Shown here in pieces: positions 35,204 through 43,073 of a DNA stretch of 64,000 nt. The stretch is from DATCMU01 sp036563245 (GTDB lineage Bacteria > Pseudomonadota > Alphaproteobacteria > Rhizobiales > Devosiaceae), in the NCBI GenBank assembly GCA_036563245.1, contig DATCMU010000021.1:6913-70912 (forward strand), read 5' to 3'. A program made the position numbers and the translations under genes. Position 1 is the stretch's first letter. Every line of letters begins with the position of its first letter. The notes below the pieces were generated by a model. That model was not told the DNA's origin, ran no database searches, and was given only the letters and a program-made list of their open reading frames with translations.

Positions 35204-35854
35204 ATGACGAGACATGCGGCCCGGCCGCGTGCCACCACGCGTATCCAGCGCGAAAAGCGGCAGGTCATCCTTGAAGCGGCGCTGGACGTCTTTTCGTTGC
35301 ACGGCTTCCGGGGGGCCACGATCGACCAGATCGCGGAAGCCGCGGGAATGTCCAAGCCCAACCTGCTCTATTACTTCCCGTCCAAGGAAGCGATGCACAC
35401 CAACCTGATCGCGAGGCTCCTGGACACATGGCTCGCACCTCTTCGCGAGATGAGCGCCGAGGGCGAACCGATGACCGAGATCCGGTCCTATATCCGGCGC
35501 AAGCTCGAAATGGCGCGTGACTATCCAAGGGAAAGCCGCCTGTTTGCCAACGAGATCCTGCAAGGCGCGCCGCGCATCCTCGACATGCTCGAGGGCGATT
35601 TGAGGGAACTGGTCGACGAGAAGGCCGAGGTGCTCAGGGGCTGGATGCGGCAGAACAAACTGGTGAAGGCCGACCCCTATCACCTGATCTTCGCAATCTG
35701 GGCCACGACCCAGCACTATGCCGATTTCGACGTGCAGGTGCGCGCGGTTCTCGGACCGAAGCGCGGCGGCGACGGCCGGTTCGAGGATGCAGCGGCCTTC
35801 CTCGAGCAATTGTTCATGCACGGGCTATGCCCGCCGGAAAAAGCCAGCCCCTGA
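35204..35854 (+). CDS. rutR: RutR-like TetR-family regulator
   Basis: This 216-residue repressor has the N-terminal TetR helix-turn-helix (KRQVILEAALDVFSLHGFRGATIDQIAEAAGMSKPNLLYYFPSKEAMH). Its C-terminal domain matches RutR (LRGWMRQNKLVKADPYHLIFAIWATTQHYADFDVQVRAVLG). In E. coli, RutR releases DNA when bound to uracil or thymine. It is transcribed away from the catabolic operon. The operators at 35117 and 40469 point to control of both this operon and preTA. Confidence 0.88.
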   Translation: MTRHAARPRATTRIQREKRQVILEAALDVFSLHGFRGATIDQIAEAAGMSKPNLLYYFPSKEAMHTNLIARLLDTWLAPLREMSAEGEPMTEIRSYIRRKLEMARDYPRESRLFANEILQGAPRILDMLEGDLRELVDEKAEVLRGWMRQNKLVKADPYHLIFAIWATTQHYADFDVQVRAVLGPKRGGDGRFEDAAAFLEQLFMHGLCPPEKASP

Positions 35855-35871
35855 CCGCGCCGAGGTGACCG

Positions 35872-36234
35872 TCAGGCTTCCTGCCAGAGCTCGATCGGGT
35901 TGCCCTCGGGATCGTGGAGCCGGGCGAACCGGCCATTGGGATAATCCTGCGGGTCGCGGTTGACCTCGATGCCCTTCGCCTCAAGCGCCGCGACCATCCC
36001 GTCAAGATCGTCGACGCGGAAATTGATCATCCACTGCCGGGTGTCGTCGCCGAAATAGTCGGTGTCCATGGCAAAGGGCGCGAACACTGTCGCGCCTTCT
36101 TGCTGGCGCCAGACCTTTGCGTCATAGGACTGCGGAACGGGATCGATCCCGAGATTTTGAGCATACCATTCGGCCAGCGCCGCCGGATCGCGGCTGCGAA
36201 AGAACACGCCACCAATGCCCAGTACCCGCGCCAT
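35872..36234 (-). CDS. VOC-superfamily (glyoxalase-like) protein
   Basis: This 120-residue single-domain protein has the beta-alpha-beta-beta-beta fold (VLGIGGVFFRSRDPAALAEWYAQNLGI, then INFRVDDLDGMVAALEAKGIEV and FARLHDPEGNPIELWQEA). The conserved glutamate in the last strand is present, but the first-strand metal histidine is replaced in GGVFF, so the metal site may be incomplete. Function unknown; relatives include glyoxalases, dioxygenases and resistance proteins. It converges on the regulator gene, 17 bases away. Confidence 0.78.
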   Translation of the reverse strand: MARVLGIGGVFFRSRDPAALAEWYAQNLGIDPVPQSYDAKVWRQQEGATVFAPFAMDTDYFGDDTRQWMINFRVDDLDGMVAALEAKGIEVNRDPQDYPNGRFARLHDPEGNPIELWQEA

Positions 36235-36307
36235 GCTCCGTGCTCCCGCCCGTGATATCTCACGAGAGTATGGGCAAAAAGCCGGTCTGCCGCCAGCCCC
36301 GCCTCCC

Positions 36308-37225
36308 TCAGTCGGGCGCCACGGCGAGCACGAGCAGCCCGCCCACCGTGACCAGCGCCCCGGCGACGATCCGTGGCGGGGCCCAGCCATGGCCGGCGAA
36401 ACCCTCAAGCAGGATGATCACGCAAGGGGTCAGATAGCCATAGGCAAGCACCTTGGCGGCCGGCAACCGCATGGCGGCGAACTGGATGAGAAAGAATGTG
36501 CCGGCGCTGGTGAAGAGCGCGAGATAGAAGATCGCGATCCAGACGATCGAGGGCAGGCCGGTCCAGTCGGTCGTCACGATCTGGGGAGCCCCGTAGACGG
36601 CAAGGCAAAGCGCGGTGGCGGCCATCGTGAACAAGGAGAAGGCATAGACGGGCTCGGCACGATTGAAGCGCCGCACAAGGGGAGCATAGGCCGCATGGCA
36701 CACGCAGCCGACCAGGAAGATCAGTTCGCCCCGCCCGACCTGGAAACGCAGGATCGCATCGAGGTCCCCGCCAAAGATCACCCAGAGCGAACCAAGCCCC
36801 GCGATCACCAGGCTGACCAGAACGACGGGGCGCGGCTTCTGACCCAGGATGACCAGGCCGAAACCCGCGCTCATCAGCGGGATGAGCGTGAAGACCGCGC
36901 CGGTGGAGACCGGAGACGTGATCTTGAGCGCCTCGAACATGGTAACGAAATAGACCGCCATCAGGCCGCCCAGCACCAGGAACCGCCAGGATGCCCGCGG
37001 CAAGGCGATCGGGCGCCGGAACAGGACGGGCGCCAGCGCGGCCATGGCCATGGTGCCGATGACGAAACGGACCGCCCCGAGCGCCGCCGCGCCGATATGC
37101 GGGGCCGCCATGGACCCGATGGAAAAGGACCCCGCGATCAGGGTGGCGAACAGCAGCATGGCCAGGTGGCCGAGCAGCTTGTCTCGGCCAATTGCATGAA
37201 CCTGGGAACCTTGCTCGAGGGTCAT
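36308..37225 (-). CDS. EamA/DMT-family transporter
   Basis: This 305-residue inner-membrane protein has about ten helices in two EamA repeats (LLFATLIAGSFSIGSMAAPHIGAAALGAVRF and GELIFLVGCVCHAAYAPLVRRF). Family members export amino acids, metabolites or drugs; the substrate is not evident. It sits between the pyrimidine genes and might export an intermediate, but it may be unrelated. Confidence 0.86.
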   Translation of the reverse strand: MTLEQGSQVHAIGRDKLLGHLAMLLFATLIAGSFSIGSMAAPHIGAAALGAVRFVIGTMAMAALAPVLFRRPIALPRASWRFLVLGGLMAVYFVTMFEALKITSPVSTGAVFTLIPLMSAGFGLVILGQKPRPVVLVSLVIAGLGSLWVIFGGDLDAILRFQVGRGELIFLVGCVCHAAYAPLVRRFNRAEPVYAFSLFTMAATALCLAVYGAPQIVTTDWTGLPSIVWIAIFYLALFTSAGTFFLIQFAAMRLPAAKVLAYGYLTPCVIILLEGFAGHGWAPPRIVAGALVTVGGLLVLAVAPD

Positions 37226-37320
37226 TGCGCGGCCTCACGGTCGATCTGGCATTGTACAGCGGCGAGACGACTTGCCGCCGTCCACCGCTAGCAGGCCCGC
37301 CAGGGATAGGCAAAGAACAT

Positions 37321-37354
37321 TGGCGGCCACAATCCCGAAGGATCGCGGCCGCCA
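37321..37354 (-). terminator. Nested hairpin downstream of preA
   Basis: An outer 8-base stem (TGGCGGCC / GGCCGCCA) encloses an inner ATCC-CGAA-GGAT hairpin. It lies 21 bases after the preA stop on the minus strand. The following bases are not a U-tract, so it is a candidate rather than a certain terminator. Confidence 0.45.
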
Positions 37355-37374
37355 GGAGGAAGGCGCGACAAATT

Positions 37375-38688
37375 CTATTCCGCGGGTTCCCTGACAGCGG
37401 GATTGTTCGGATGCGTCGTCCAGTTGGCGTAGTCAGCCACCACCGCGCGGCCGGTTCTCTTGTCGACCTCGCCGGCCGCAAGCGGCACCATGGTGATGCA
37501 GTCGTCGACGGGACAGACGTTGACGCACAGGTTGCAACCCACGCATTCGTCGTCGATCACCTCGAAATGACGCTTGCCGTCCTTGCTCGCCGTGATCGCC
37601 TGGTGCGAGGTATCCTCGCAGGCGATGTGGCAGCGGCCGCACTTGATGCACAGATCCTGATCGATATGCGCCTTGGTGACGTAGTTCAGGTTCAGGAACT
37701 GCCAGTCGGTGACATTGGGCACGGCGCGCCCGATGACGTCGTCCAGCGTCTTGTGGCCCTTTTCATCCATCCAGTTGGAAAGCCCTGAAATCATCTCCTC
37801 GACGATCTTGAAGCCATAGGTCATGGCGGCGGTGCAGACCTGGACATTACCTGCCCCCAGCGCCATGAACTCGGCCGCATCGCGCCAGGTGGTGACACCG
37901 CCGATACCCGAGATATTCAGGCCGGCGCATTCGCGGTCGCGGGCGATCTCGGACACCATGGACAGCGCGATCGGCTTGACCGCCGGGCCGCAATAGCCGC
38001 CATGGGTCCCCTTGCCGTCGATGGTGGGCTGGGGGGCGAAATTGTCGAGGTCAACCGATGTGATCGAGTTGATCGTGTTGATCAGCGAGACCGCGTCCGT
38101 TCCCGCCTCGTGGGCGGCGCGGGCCGGCTTGCGGATATCGGTGATATTGGGCGTGAGCTTGGTGATGACCGGCATGCGCGTGTTCTGTTTGCACCAGCGC
38201 ACCACCATCCCGACATATTCGGGCACCTGCCCGACCGCCGATCCCATTCCGCGCTCGCTCATGCCGTGCGGACAGCCGAAATTGAGCTCGATCCCGTCCG
38301 CGCCGGTTTCCTCGACCAGGGGCAGGATTGCCTTCCAGGCATCCTCCTCGCAGGGCACCATGAGCGACACGATCAACGCCCTGTCGGGCCAGTTCATCTT
38401 GACCTGCTTGATCTCGCGCAGGTTCTGCTGCAGGGGCCGGTCGGTGATCAGCTCGATATTGTTCAGGCCCAGAAGCCGACGGTCCGCGCCCCAGATCGCG
38501 CCGTAGCGCGGGCCGTTGACATTGACCACGGGCGGGCCCTCCTCGCCCAGGGTCTTCCAGACGACGCCGCCCCAGCCTGCCTTGAAGGCGCGCTCGACAT
38601 TATAGGCCTTGTCGGTCGGCGGCGCGGAGGCGAGCCAGAACGGGTTGGGCGACTTGATGCCCACGAAGTTACTGCGCAGGTCTGCCAT
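37375..38688 (-). CDS. preA: NAD-dependent dihydropyrimidine dehydrogenase subunit PreA
   Basis: This 437-residue protein has an FMN-binding TIM barrel like dihydroorotate dehydrogenase (NPFWLASAPPTD; GIELNFGCPHG; ITKLTPNITD). A C-terminal domain carries two 4Fe-4S motifs (CIKCGRCHIACED and CVGCNLCVNVCP). With PreT it reduces uracil or thymine to the dihydro form, the first step of the pathway. It is last in the preT-VOC-preA operon. Confidence 0.95.
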   Translation of the reverse strand: MADLRSNFVGIKSPNPFWLASAPPTDKAYNVERAFKAGWGGVVWKTLGEEGPPVVNVNGPRYGAIWGADRRLLGLNNIELITDRPLQQNLREIKQVKMNWPDRALIVSLMVPCEEDAWKAILPLVEETGADGIELNFGCPHGMSERGMGSAVGQVPEYVGMVVRWCKQNTRMPVITKLTPNITDIRKPARAAHEAGTDAVSLINTINSITSVDLDNFAPQPTIDGKGTHGGYCGPAVKPIALSMVSEIARDRECAGLNISGIGGVTTWRDAAEFMALGAGNVQVCTAAMTYGFKIVEEMISGLSNWMDEKGHKTLDDVIGRAVPNVTDWQFLNLNYVTKAHIDQDLCIKCGRCHIACEDTSHQAITASKDGKRHFEVIDDECVGCNLCVNVCPVDDCITMVPLAAGEVDKRTGRAVVADYANWTTHPNNPAVREPAE

Positions 38689-38699
38689 TTGCCCTCTCC

Positions 38700-39068
38700 C
38701 TAGTGGGTTTCAACCAGAAGGATATTGCCCTCGCTGTCGCGCAATCGGCACAGGACGGTGTTTTCGTCCCAGGGTGCCGGATGCGGTTCGACGACGATCT
38801 CGACACCGGCCTGGCGCCAGCGTTCGACGCTTTGACGCAGGTCGGTGTCAATGAAATGCAAGGCCGGTTCCTGGTCCGGCCCATCGCTCGTGCGCCGGAC
38901 CAGGACGATGCGGGTTTGCGCGCCATCCATGCCCAGTTCCACGAAATCCCAGCCGTCAGGCTCCTTTTCGCGCCACTTGAGCTTGAGCCCGATCCTGTCG
39001 GTGTAGAACGCCAGGGCGCGCTCGAGGTCGTCGACCGGAAGGTTCACGAACTTGACGTGGGTCAGCAT
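38700..39068 (-). CDS. VOC-superfamily protein inside the preTA operon
   Basis: This 122-residue protein has the VOC fold (THVKFVNLPVDDLERALAFYTDRIGLKLKW, LHFIDTDLRQSVERWRQAGVEI, RLRDSEGNILLVETH), with a histidine near residue 4, another in LHFID and a glutamate in the last strand as possible metal ligands. It is packed between preT (3 bases) and preA (11 bases), so it is co-transcribed. Such a gene is not part of the classic PreTA enzyme. It may act on a reactive pathway aldehyde, but this is a guess. Confidence 0.8.
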   Translation of the reverse strand: MLTHVKFVNLPVDDLERALAFYTDRIGLKLKWREKEPDGWDFVELGMDGAQTRIVLVRRTSDGPDQEPALHFIDTDLRQSVERWRQAGVEIVVEPHPAPWDENTVLCRLRDSEGNILLVETH

Positions 39069-39071
39069 CGC

Positions 39072-40412
39072 CTACACCGAAAGCGCGCGGTGAATGCTCT
39101 CGGCGGCATCGCGCCCCTGAGCCACCGCGGTCACGGTGAGGTCTTCGCCCATCGACGTGCAATCGCCACCGGCCCAGACCTTGGAATGCGACGAGCGGCC
39201 CTCGGCATCGGTACGGATGCGGCCACCATCGAGATCGATCGTCTCGATCCCGTTTGTATCGATCGCCTGTCCGATGGCCTTGAAAACCTGGTCAGCGGCA
39301 ATGGTCGTGGTCTCGCCGGTGCCTTCGAGCCTGCCGTCCCTGAGGGTCGTGTACTCCAGTTCGATGCCGGTCACCCTGCCGCCTTCGGTCATCACGCGCC
39401 TGGGGCTCAGCCAGTGCCGGATCGTGACGCCCCTGGACGCCGCGAGATCCTGTTCGAACGCGGAGGCATTCATGTGCTCCTTGCCGCGCCGGTAGGCGAT
39501 GGTGACTTCTTCGGCGCCGAGCAGCCTTGATTGCACCGCGATGTCGATTGCCGTCATGCCGCCACCGATCACCACCACGCGCCGCCCCACCGGCAGGCTG
39601 GAAAGGTCGCGGGACTGGCGCAGGTTGGCGATGAAATCGATGGCGTTGCCGACGCCCTGGGCGTCCTCGCCCTGGGCGCGCAACGCGTTGACGCCGCCCA
39701 GACCGATGCCGAGAAACACGGCGTCATTGCCTGCAATCAGGTTGTCGAGGGAAACGTCGCGGCCAAGCCGCATGCCATGCCGAATGTCTATCCCGCCGAT
39801 CGCGGTGACATAATCCACTTCGGCCTGGGCGAAATCGTCCACGGCCTTGTACGCTGCGATACCGTATTCGTTGAGCCCGCCTGCCTTGGGCCTTGCGTCG
39901 TAGATCACGACGTCATGACCGTGCATGGCGAGCCGGTGGGCGCAGGCAAGGCCCGCCGGGCCAGCGCCAACCACGGCCACACGCTTGCCGGTGGGCGCAG
40001 CGCGGGTGAAGAATTGCGCGTTCCGCTGCATGGCCGTGTCGGTCGCATATCGCTGCAACTGGCCGATCTTTACCGGATCGCCTTCGGCCTCCATGCGCAC
40101 GCACGCCTCTTCGCAAAGTGTCTCGGTGGGGCAGACCCGGGCGCACATGCCGCCGAGAATATTCTGCTCGAAGATCGTTTCCGCGGCGCCGAGCGGATTG
40201 CCGGTCGAGATCTCGCGGATGAACATGGGAATGTCGATGGCCGTGGGGCAGGCCGTCTGGCAAGGCGCATCGAAGCAGAAATAGCACCGATCCGCCTCGA
40301 CATGCGCTTCGTGCGCGTCGAGCGGTGCGTGCAGGTCGGAGAAATTCTCCGCGTATTGCTCCGCACTCAAACGGCCGGCGGCGATCCCGTCCGCATAAGG
40401 ACCTGTGGCCAT
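39072..40412 (-). CDS. preT: Dihydropyrimidine dehydrogenase subunit PreT (NAD/FAD oxidoreductase)
   Basis: This 446-residue protein has an N-terminal Fe-S domain (RCYFCFDAPCQTACP; MCARVCPTETLCEEAC) and a glutamate-synthase-small-subunit-like flavin module with VAVVGAGPAGLACAHRL and VVVIGGGMTAIDIAVQ dinucleotide folds. It passes electrons from NAD(P)H to PreA. A RutR-like operator is centred about 64 bases upstream of the ATG. Confidence 0.94.
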   Translation of the reverse strand: MATGPYADGIAAGRLSAEQYAENFSDLHAPLDAHEAHVEADRCYFCFDAPCQTACPTAIDIPMFIREISTGNPLGAAETIFEQNILGGMCARVCPTETLCEEACVRMEAEGDPVKIGQLQRYATDTAMQRNAQFFTRAAPTGKRVAVVGAGPAGLACAHRLAMHGHDVVIYDARPKAGGLNEYGIAAYKAVDDFAQAEVDYVTAIGGIDIRHGMRLGRDVSLDNLIAGNDAVFLGIGLGGVNALRAQGEDAQGVGNAIDFIANLRQSRDLSSLPVGRRVVVIGGGMTAIDIAVQSRLLGAEEVTIAYRRGKEHMNASAFEQDLAASRGVTIRHWLSPRRVMTEGGRVTGIELEYTTLRDGRLEGTGETTTIAADQVFKAIGQAIDTNGIETIDLDGGRIRTDAEGRSSHSKVWAGGDCTSMGEDLTVTAVAQGRDAAESIHRALSV

Positions 40413-40468
40413 TTCGCATAACCTCCCTCGTGCTTCCCTCGGGATGAAGGCTAGCGCAGTCCTGATTT

Positions 40469-40484
40469 TTTATCAATTGGTCAA
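40469..40484. promoter_or_regulatory. RutR-like operator upstream of preT
   Basis: On the plus strand the site reads TTTATCA-AT-TGGTCAA. Its reverse complement gives a perfect TTGACCA half followed by two bases and a weaker half. It is centred about 64 bases upstream of preT and mirrors the operator at 35117, supporting shared control of the two operons. Confidence 0.66.
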
Positions 40485-40526
40485 ATTATCCGACCCATTT
40501 GGCCTGGCAGCGTTTCTGCGGGTTCG

Positions 40527-40540
40527 TTGATCGCGATCAA
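40527..40540. promoter_or_regulatory. Perfect FNR/FixK box upstream of hemN
   Basis: TTGATCGCGATCAA is a perfect palindrome and matches the classic anaerobox. It is centred about 101 bases upstream of the hemN start at 40635, allowing a roughly 60-base leader. It lies 43 bases from the preT operator, and the two divergent promoters are back to back. Confidence 0.82.
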
Positions 40541-40634
40541 AGAAGCCATCGGGATCTTTGCCTATTGGTGCCCATGCGAACGGGCGCCCCTGCTCACCAT
40601 GCCGGGCGCACTCAGACTATTGGGGACGAGACCT

Positions 40635-41984
40635 ATGGATGCCAGGCTGATCGACTTTTACGCCAAGCCGGTGCCGCGCTACACGAGCTATCCTACGGCT
40701 CCGCACTTCTCCGAGGAGGTGGGGACCACGACCTACAAGAGCTGGCTCTCCGCCGTTCCCGAAGAGCAGGGCATATCCCTTTACATCCACATCCCCTATT
40801 GCGACCGCCTGTGCTGGTTTTGCGGGTGCAATACCAAGCAGACGCGGCAATATGCGCCGGTTGCCCGCTATCTCGACGATCTCAGGATGGAGGTCGAGGC
40901 CGTCGCGCGCGCCCTGAATGGCCATGGCGTGGTCACTGCCCTTCATTTCGGCGGAGGGTCGCCGACGCTTCTTTCGCCGGCGGATCTCAAATCGCTCGAT
41001 GCCCTGTTGCGTACCTGTTTCGTGTTCGCGCCGGACGCCGAGATCAGTGTGGAGATGGACCCCAACGACATGGACGAGGCCCGCTACGACGCCCTCGCCG
41101 ATATCGGGCTGACGCGGGCGAGCCTCGGCGTGCAGGATTTCGACTTGCGCGTACAGCAGGCGATCAACCGCCTGCAAAGCTTCGAGCAGACCAGGGAAGT
41201 GGTGGACGCCGTGCGGCTGCGCGGCGCACGCTCGGTCAATACCGACCTTCTTTACGGTTTGCCGCATCAAACCGTGGACAGCGTGCTGGCGACCACGGAA
41301 CAGATCCTGACCCTCTCGCCGGACCGGATCGCGCTGTTCGGCTACGCGCATGTCCCATGGATGAAGAAGCACCAGACCATGATCGACGAGTCCGTGCTGC
41401 CCGATGTCCAGGAACGTTTCGTGCAGCAAACCGCGGCGGCAGAGCGTCTTGTGGCGGCCGGATACCAGCCCATCGGCATCGATCATTTTGCCAAGCCGCA
41501 GGATTCGCTGGCCATTGCAGCCCGTGAGCGCCGCCTGCGGCGCAACTTCCAGGGCTATACCGACGATTCCGCGCTCACCCTGATCGGGCTGGGCGCATCC
41601 TCCATCGGACAATTCGCCGAAGGCTACGTGCAGAACACCCCCGGTTCAGGCGATTATCGCGCCCGCGTTTCGGAGGATGGGTTCGCCACCGTTCGCGGCT
41701 ATCGCCTGCGCCCCGAAGACAGGGTGCGCGCCCATGTCATCGAAAAACTGATGTGCGGATTCGGCTTTTCGAAAAGCGAGTTGTTCAACCGCTTCGGCGC
41801 CCAGGCCCTGCCGGTCATTCAGGACGCGGGCCTCTTGCTTGCGACGGAGCCCAATGGGTTCTTCGTGTCGCAGGGCGATGAATTCGTCGTCCCGGAAGTC
41901 GGACGGCCTTTCGTGCGTGCCATTGCCGCGCAGTTCGACAGCTATCTCAAGGCCGGCAAGGCCCGTCACTCCATCGCTGTCTAG
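40635..41984 (+). CDS. hemN: Oxygen-independent coproporphyrinogen III oxidase
   Basis: This 449-residue radical-SAM enzyme has the HemN cluster motif YCDRLCWFCGCNTKQ and the family GGGSPTLLS loop. It carries out oxygen-independent decarboxylation of coproporphyrinogen III in haem synthesis. The ATG at 40635 after GGGGACGAG is preferred; upstream in-frame starts run into the FNR box. A perfect anaerobox upstream fits its role under low oxygen. Confidence 0.95.
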   Translation: MDARLIDFYAKPVPRYTSYPTAPHFSEEVGTTTYKSWLSAVPEEQGISLYIHIPYCDRLCWFCGCNTKQTRQYAPVARYLDDLRMEVEAVARALNGHGVVTALHFGGGSPTLLSPADLKSLDALLRTCFVFAPDAEISVEMDPNDMDEARYDALADIGLTRASLGVQDFDLRVQQAINRLQSFEQTREVVDAVRLRGARSVNTDLLYGLPHQTVDSVLATTEQILTLSPDRIALFGYAHVPWMKKHQTMIDESVLPDVQERFVQQTAAAERLVAAGYQPIGIDHFAKPQDSLAIAARERRLRRNFQGYTDDSALTLIGLGASSIGQFAEGYVQNTPGSGDYRARVSEDGFATVRGYRLRPEDRVRAHVIEKLMCGFGFSKSELFNRFGAQALPVIQDAGLLLATEPNGFFVSQGDEFVVPEVGRPFVRAIAAQFDSYLKAGKARHSIAV

Positions 41985-41993
41985 CCGGGGCGT

Positions 41994-43073
41994 TCAATCC
42001 GCGCTGCGCTGAGCGGCAATGGCGTCGCGCCACTGCGCGAGGAAGATCCGCCGCTTTGCCGCATCGAGCCCGACCATGAGGGCGGGGGAAAGCGTTATGG
42101 GCCTGAGGATCTGCGGGTCGAAACTCTCGGGCGCCATGGACGCCTTGAGGTCGGACGGGCCGTTGACTGGCGAAAGCAGGCGCGCGTCGCCGCGCAGGAT
42201 CTGCTCGCCGGTGCGCGACAAGGCGAATACCATGAAGGCCTCCGCAAGTTCTGGTGCCCTCGCCACGCGCGGTACGAAGGCGGCCCGGGCGAGCACCAGC
42301 GTATAGTCCGATGGCATGACGACGCCCAGGTTGCCGTCCGTCGCCGCCCGCGCAATGGCATAGGAGCCAAGGACATTGTAACCGAGCAGCAGGCGGCCGT
42401 CGGACACCCGGTCCAGAATGTCCGAGGTGCAGCAGAACAGCTGCACGTTGTTGCGCCCGAAACTTTCGGCGAGCCGGCCGAACGTGCCCGCCTGCCCCGA
42501 ATCCTCGAACGCAAACAGATAGCCTACGCCAGAGGCCTCGATGTCATAGGTGCCGACGCGGCCGGAAAACCGATCGGTGTCGCGCAACAGGTCGATCAGG
42601 TCGAAGCGGTTGGCCGGCACTTCGGATGGACTCAGGAGCTTGCGGTTGTAGACGATGACGGCGGGTTCGAAGGTCAGTCCGAACAACTCGTTTCGCCAGC
42701 GGGCCCAGTCCGGCAGGCGGCCGAGCGCCTCGGCGCCGACCTTTCTCGCACAACCGTCGTTGACCAGCTTGACTTGCTGGTCGATGGACGAGGACACTAC
42801 CAGGTCGGCGACGAAGCTGTCGGTGTCGCAGGCCTCTTTCACATGTGCGGTCAGGGCATTGGTGGTGAGTTCGTGATAGACGATGGCCACGCCGGGCCGG
42901 CCCGCCTGGAAGGCGTGGATCAGGGGCGCAATGGCAGGCAGATCGGTGACGCTTTCGATCACGAGGCGTCCGGTTTCCTGCCCCGTGCTGGGAAACAGGG
43001 TTTCCTCCGCGACGGCAGGGCCTGCCGATGCCAGCAGCGCCGCAAGGCCGATCAGCGCGACGATCGCGTTCAT
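41994..43073 (-). CDS. Periplasmic extracellular-solute-binding protein linked to a two-component system
   Basis: This 359-residue protein has a signal peptide (ends near PAVAEE) and an iron/sulfate-type periplasmic binding fold (GRLVIESVTDLPAIAPLIHAFQAGRPGVAIVYHELTT). It overlaps the end of the sensor-kinase gene by four bases, with no ABC permease or ATPase nearby, so it is probably a sensing partner for the kinase rather than a transporter part. The PgtB/PgtC system is a precedent. Confidence 0.82.
   Translation of the reverse strand: MNAIVALIGLAALLASAGPAVAEETLFPSTGQETGRLVIESVTDLPAIAPLIHAFQAGRPGVAIVYHELTTNALTAHVKEACDTDSFVADLVVSSSIDQQVKLVNDGCARKVGAEALGRLPDWARWRNELFGLTFEPAVIVYNRKLLSPSEVPANRFDLIDLLRDTDRFSGRVGTYDIEASGVGYLFAFEDSGQAGTFGRLAESFGRNNVQLFCCTSDILDRVSDGRLLLGYNVLGSYAIARAATDGNLGVVMPSDYTLVLARAAFVPRVARAPELAEAFMVFALSRTGEQILRGDARLLSPVNGPSDLKASMAPESFDPQILRPITLSPALMVGLDAAKRRIFLAQWRDAIAAQRSAD

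Noticed and set aside
40527..40634. Earlier start for hemN at TTG 40527
   Set aside because: That TTG is the first half of the FNR-type palindrome, and the extra residues do not match the HemN N-terminus.
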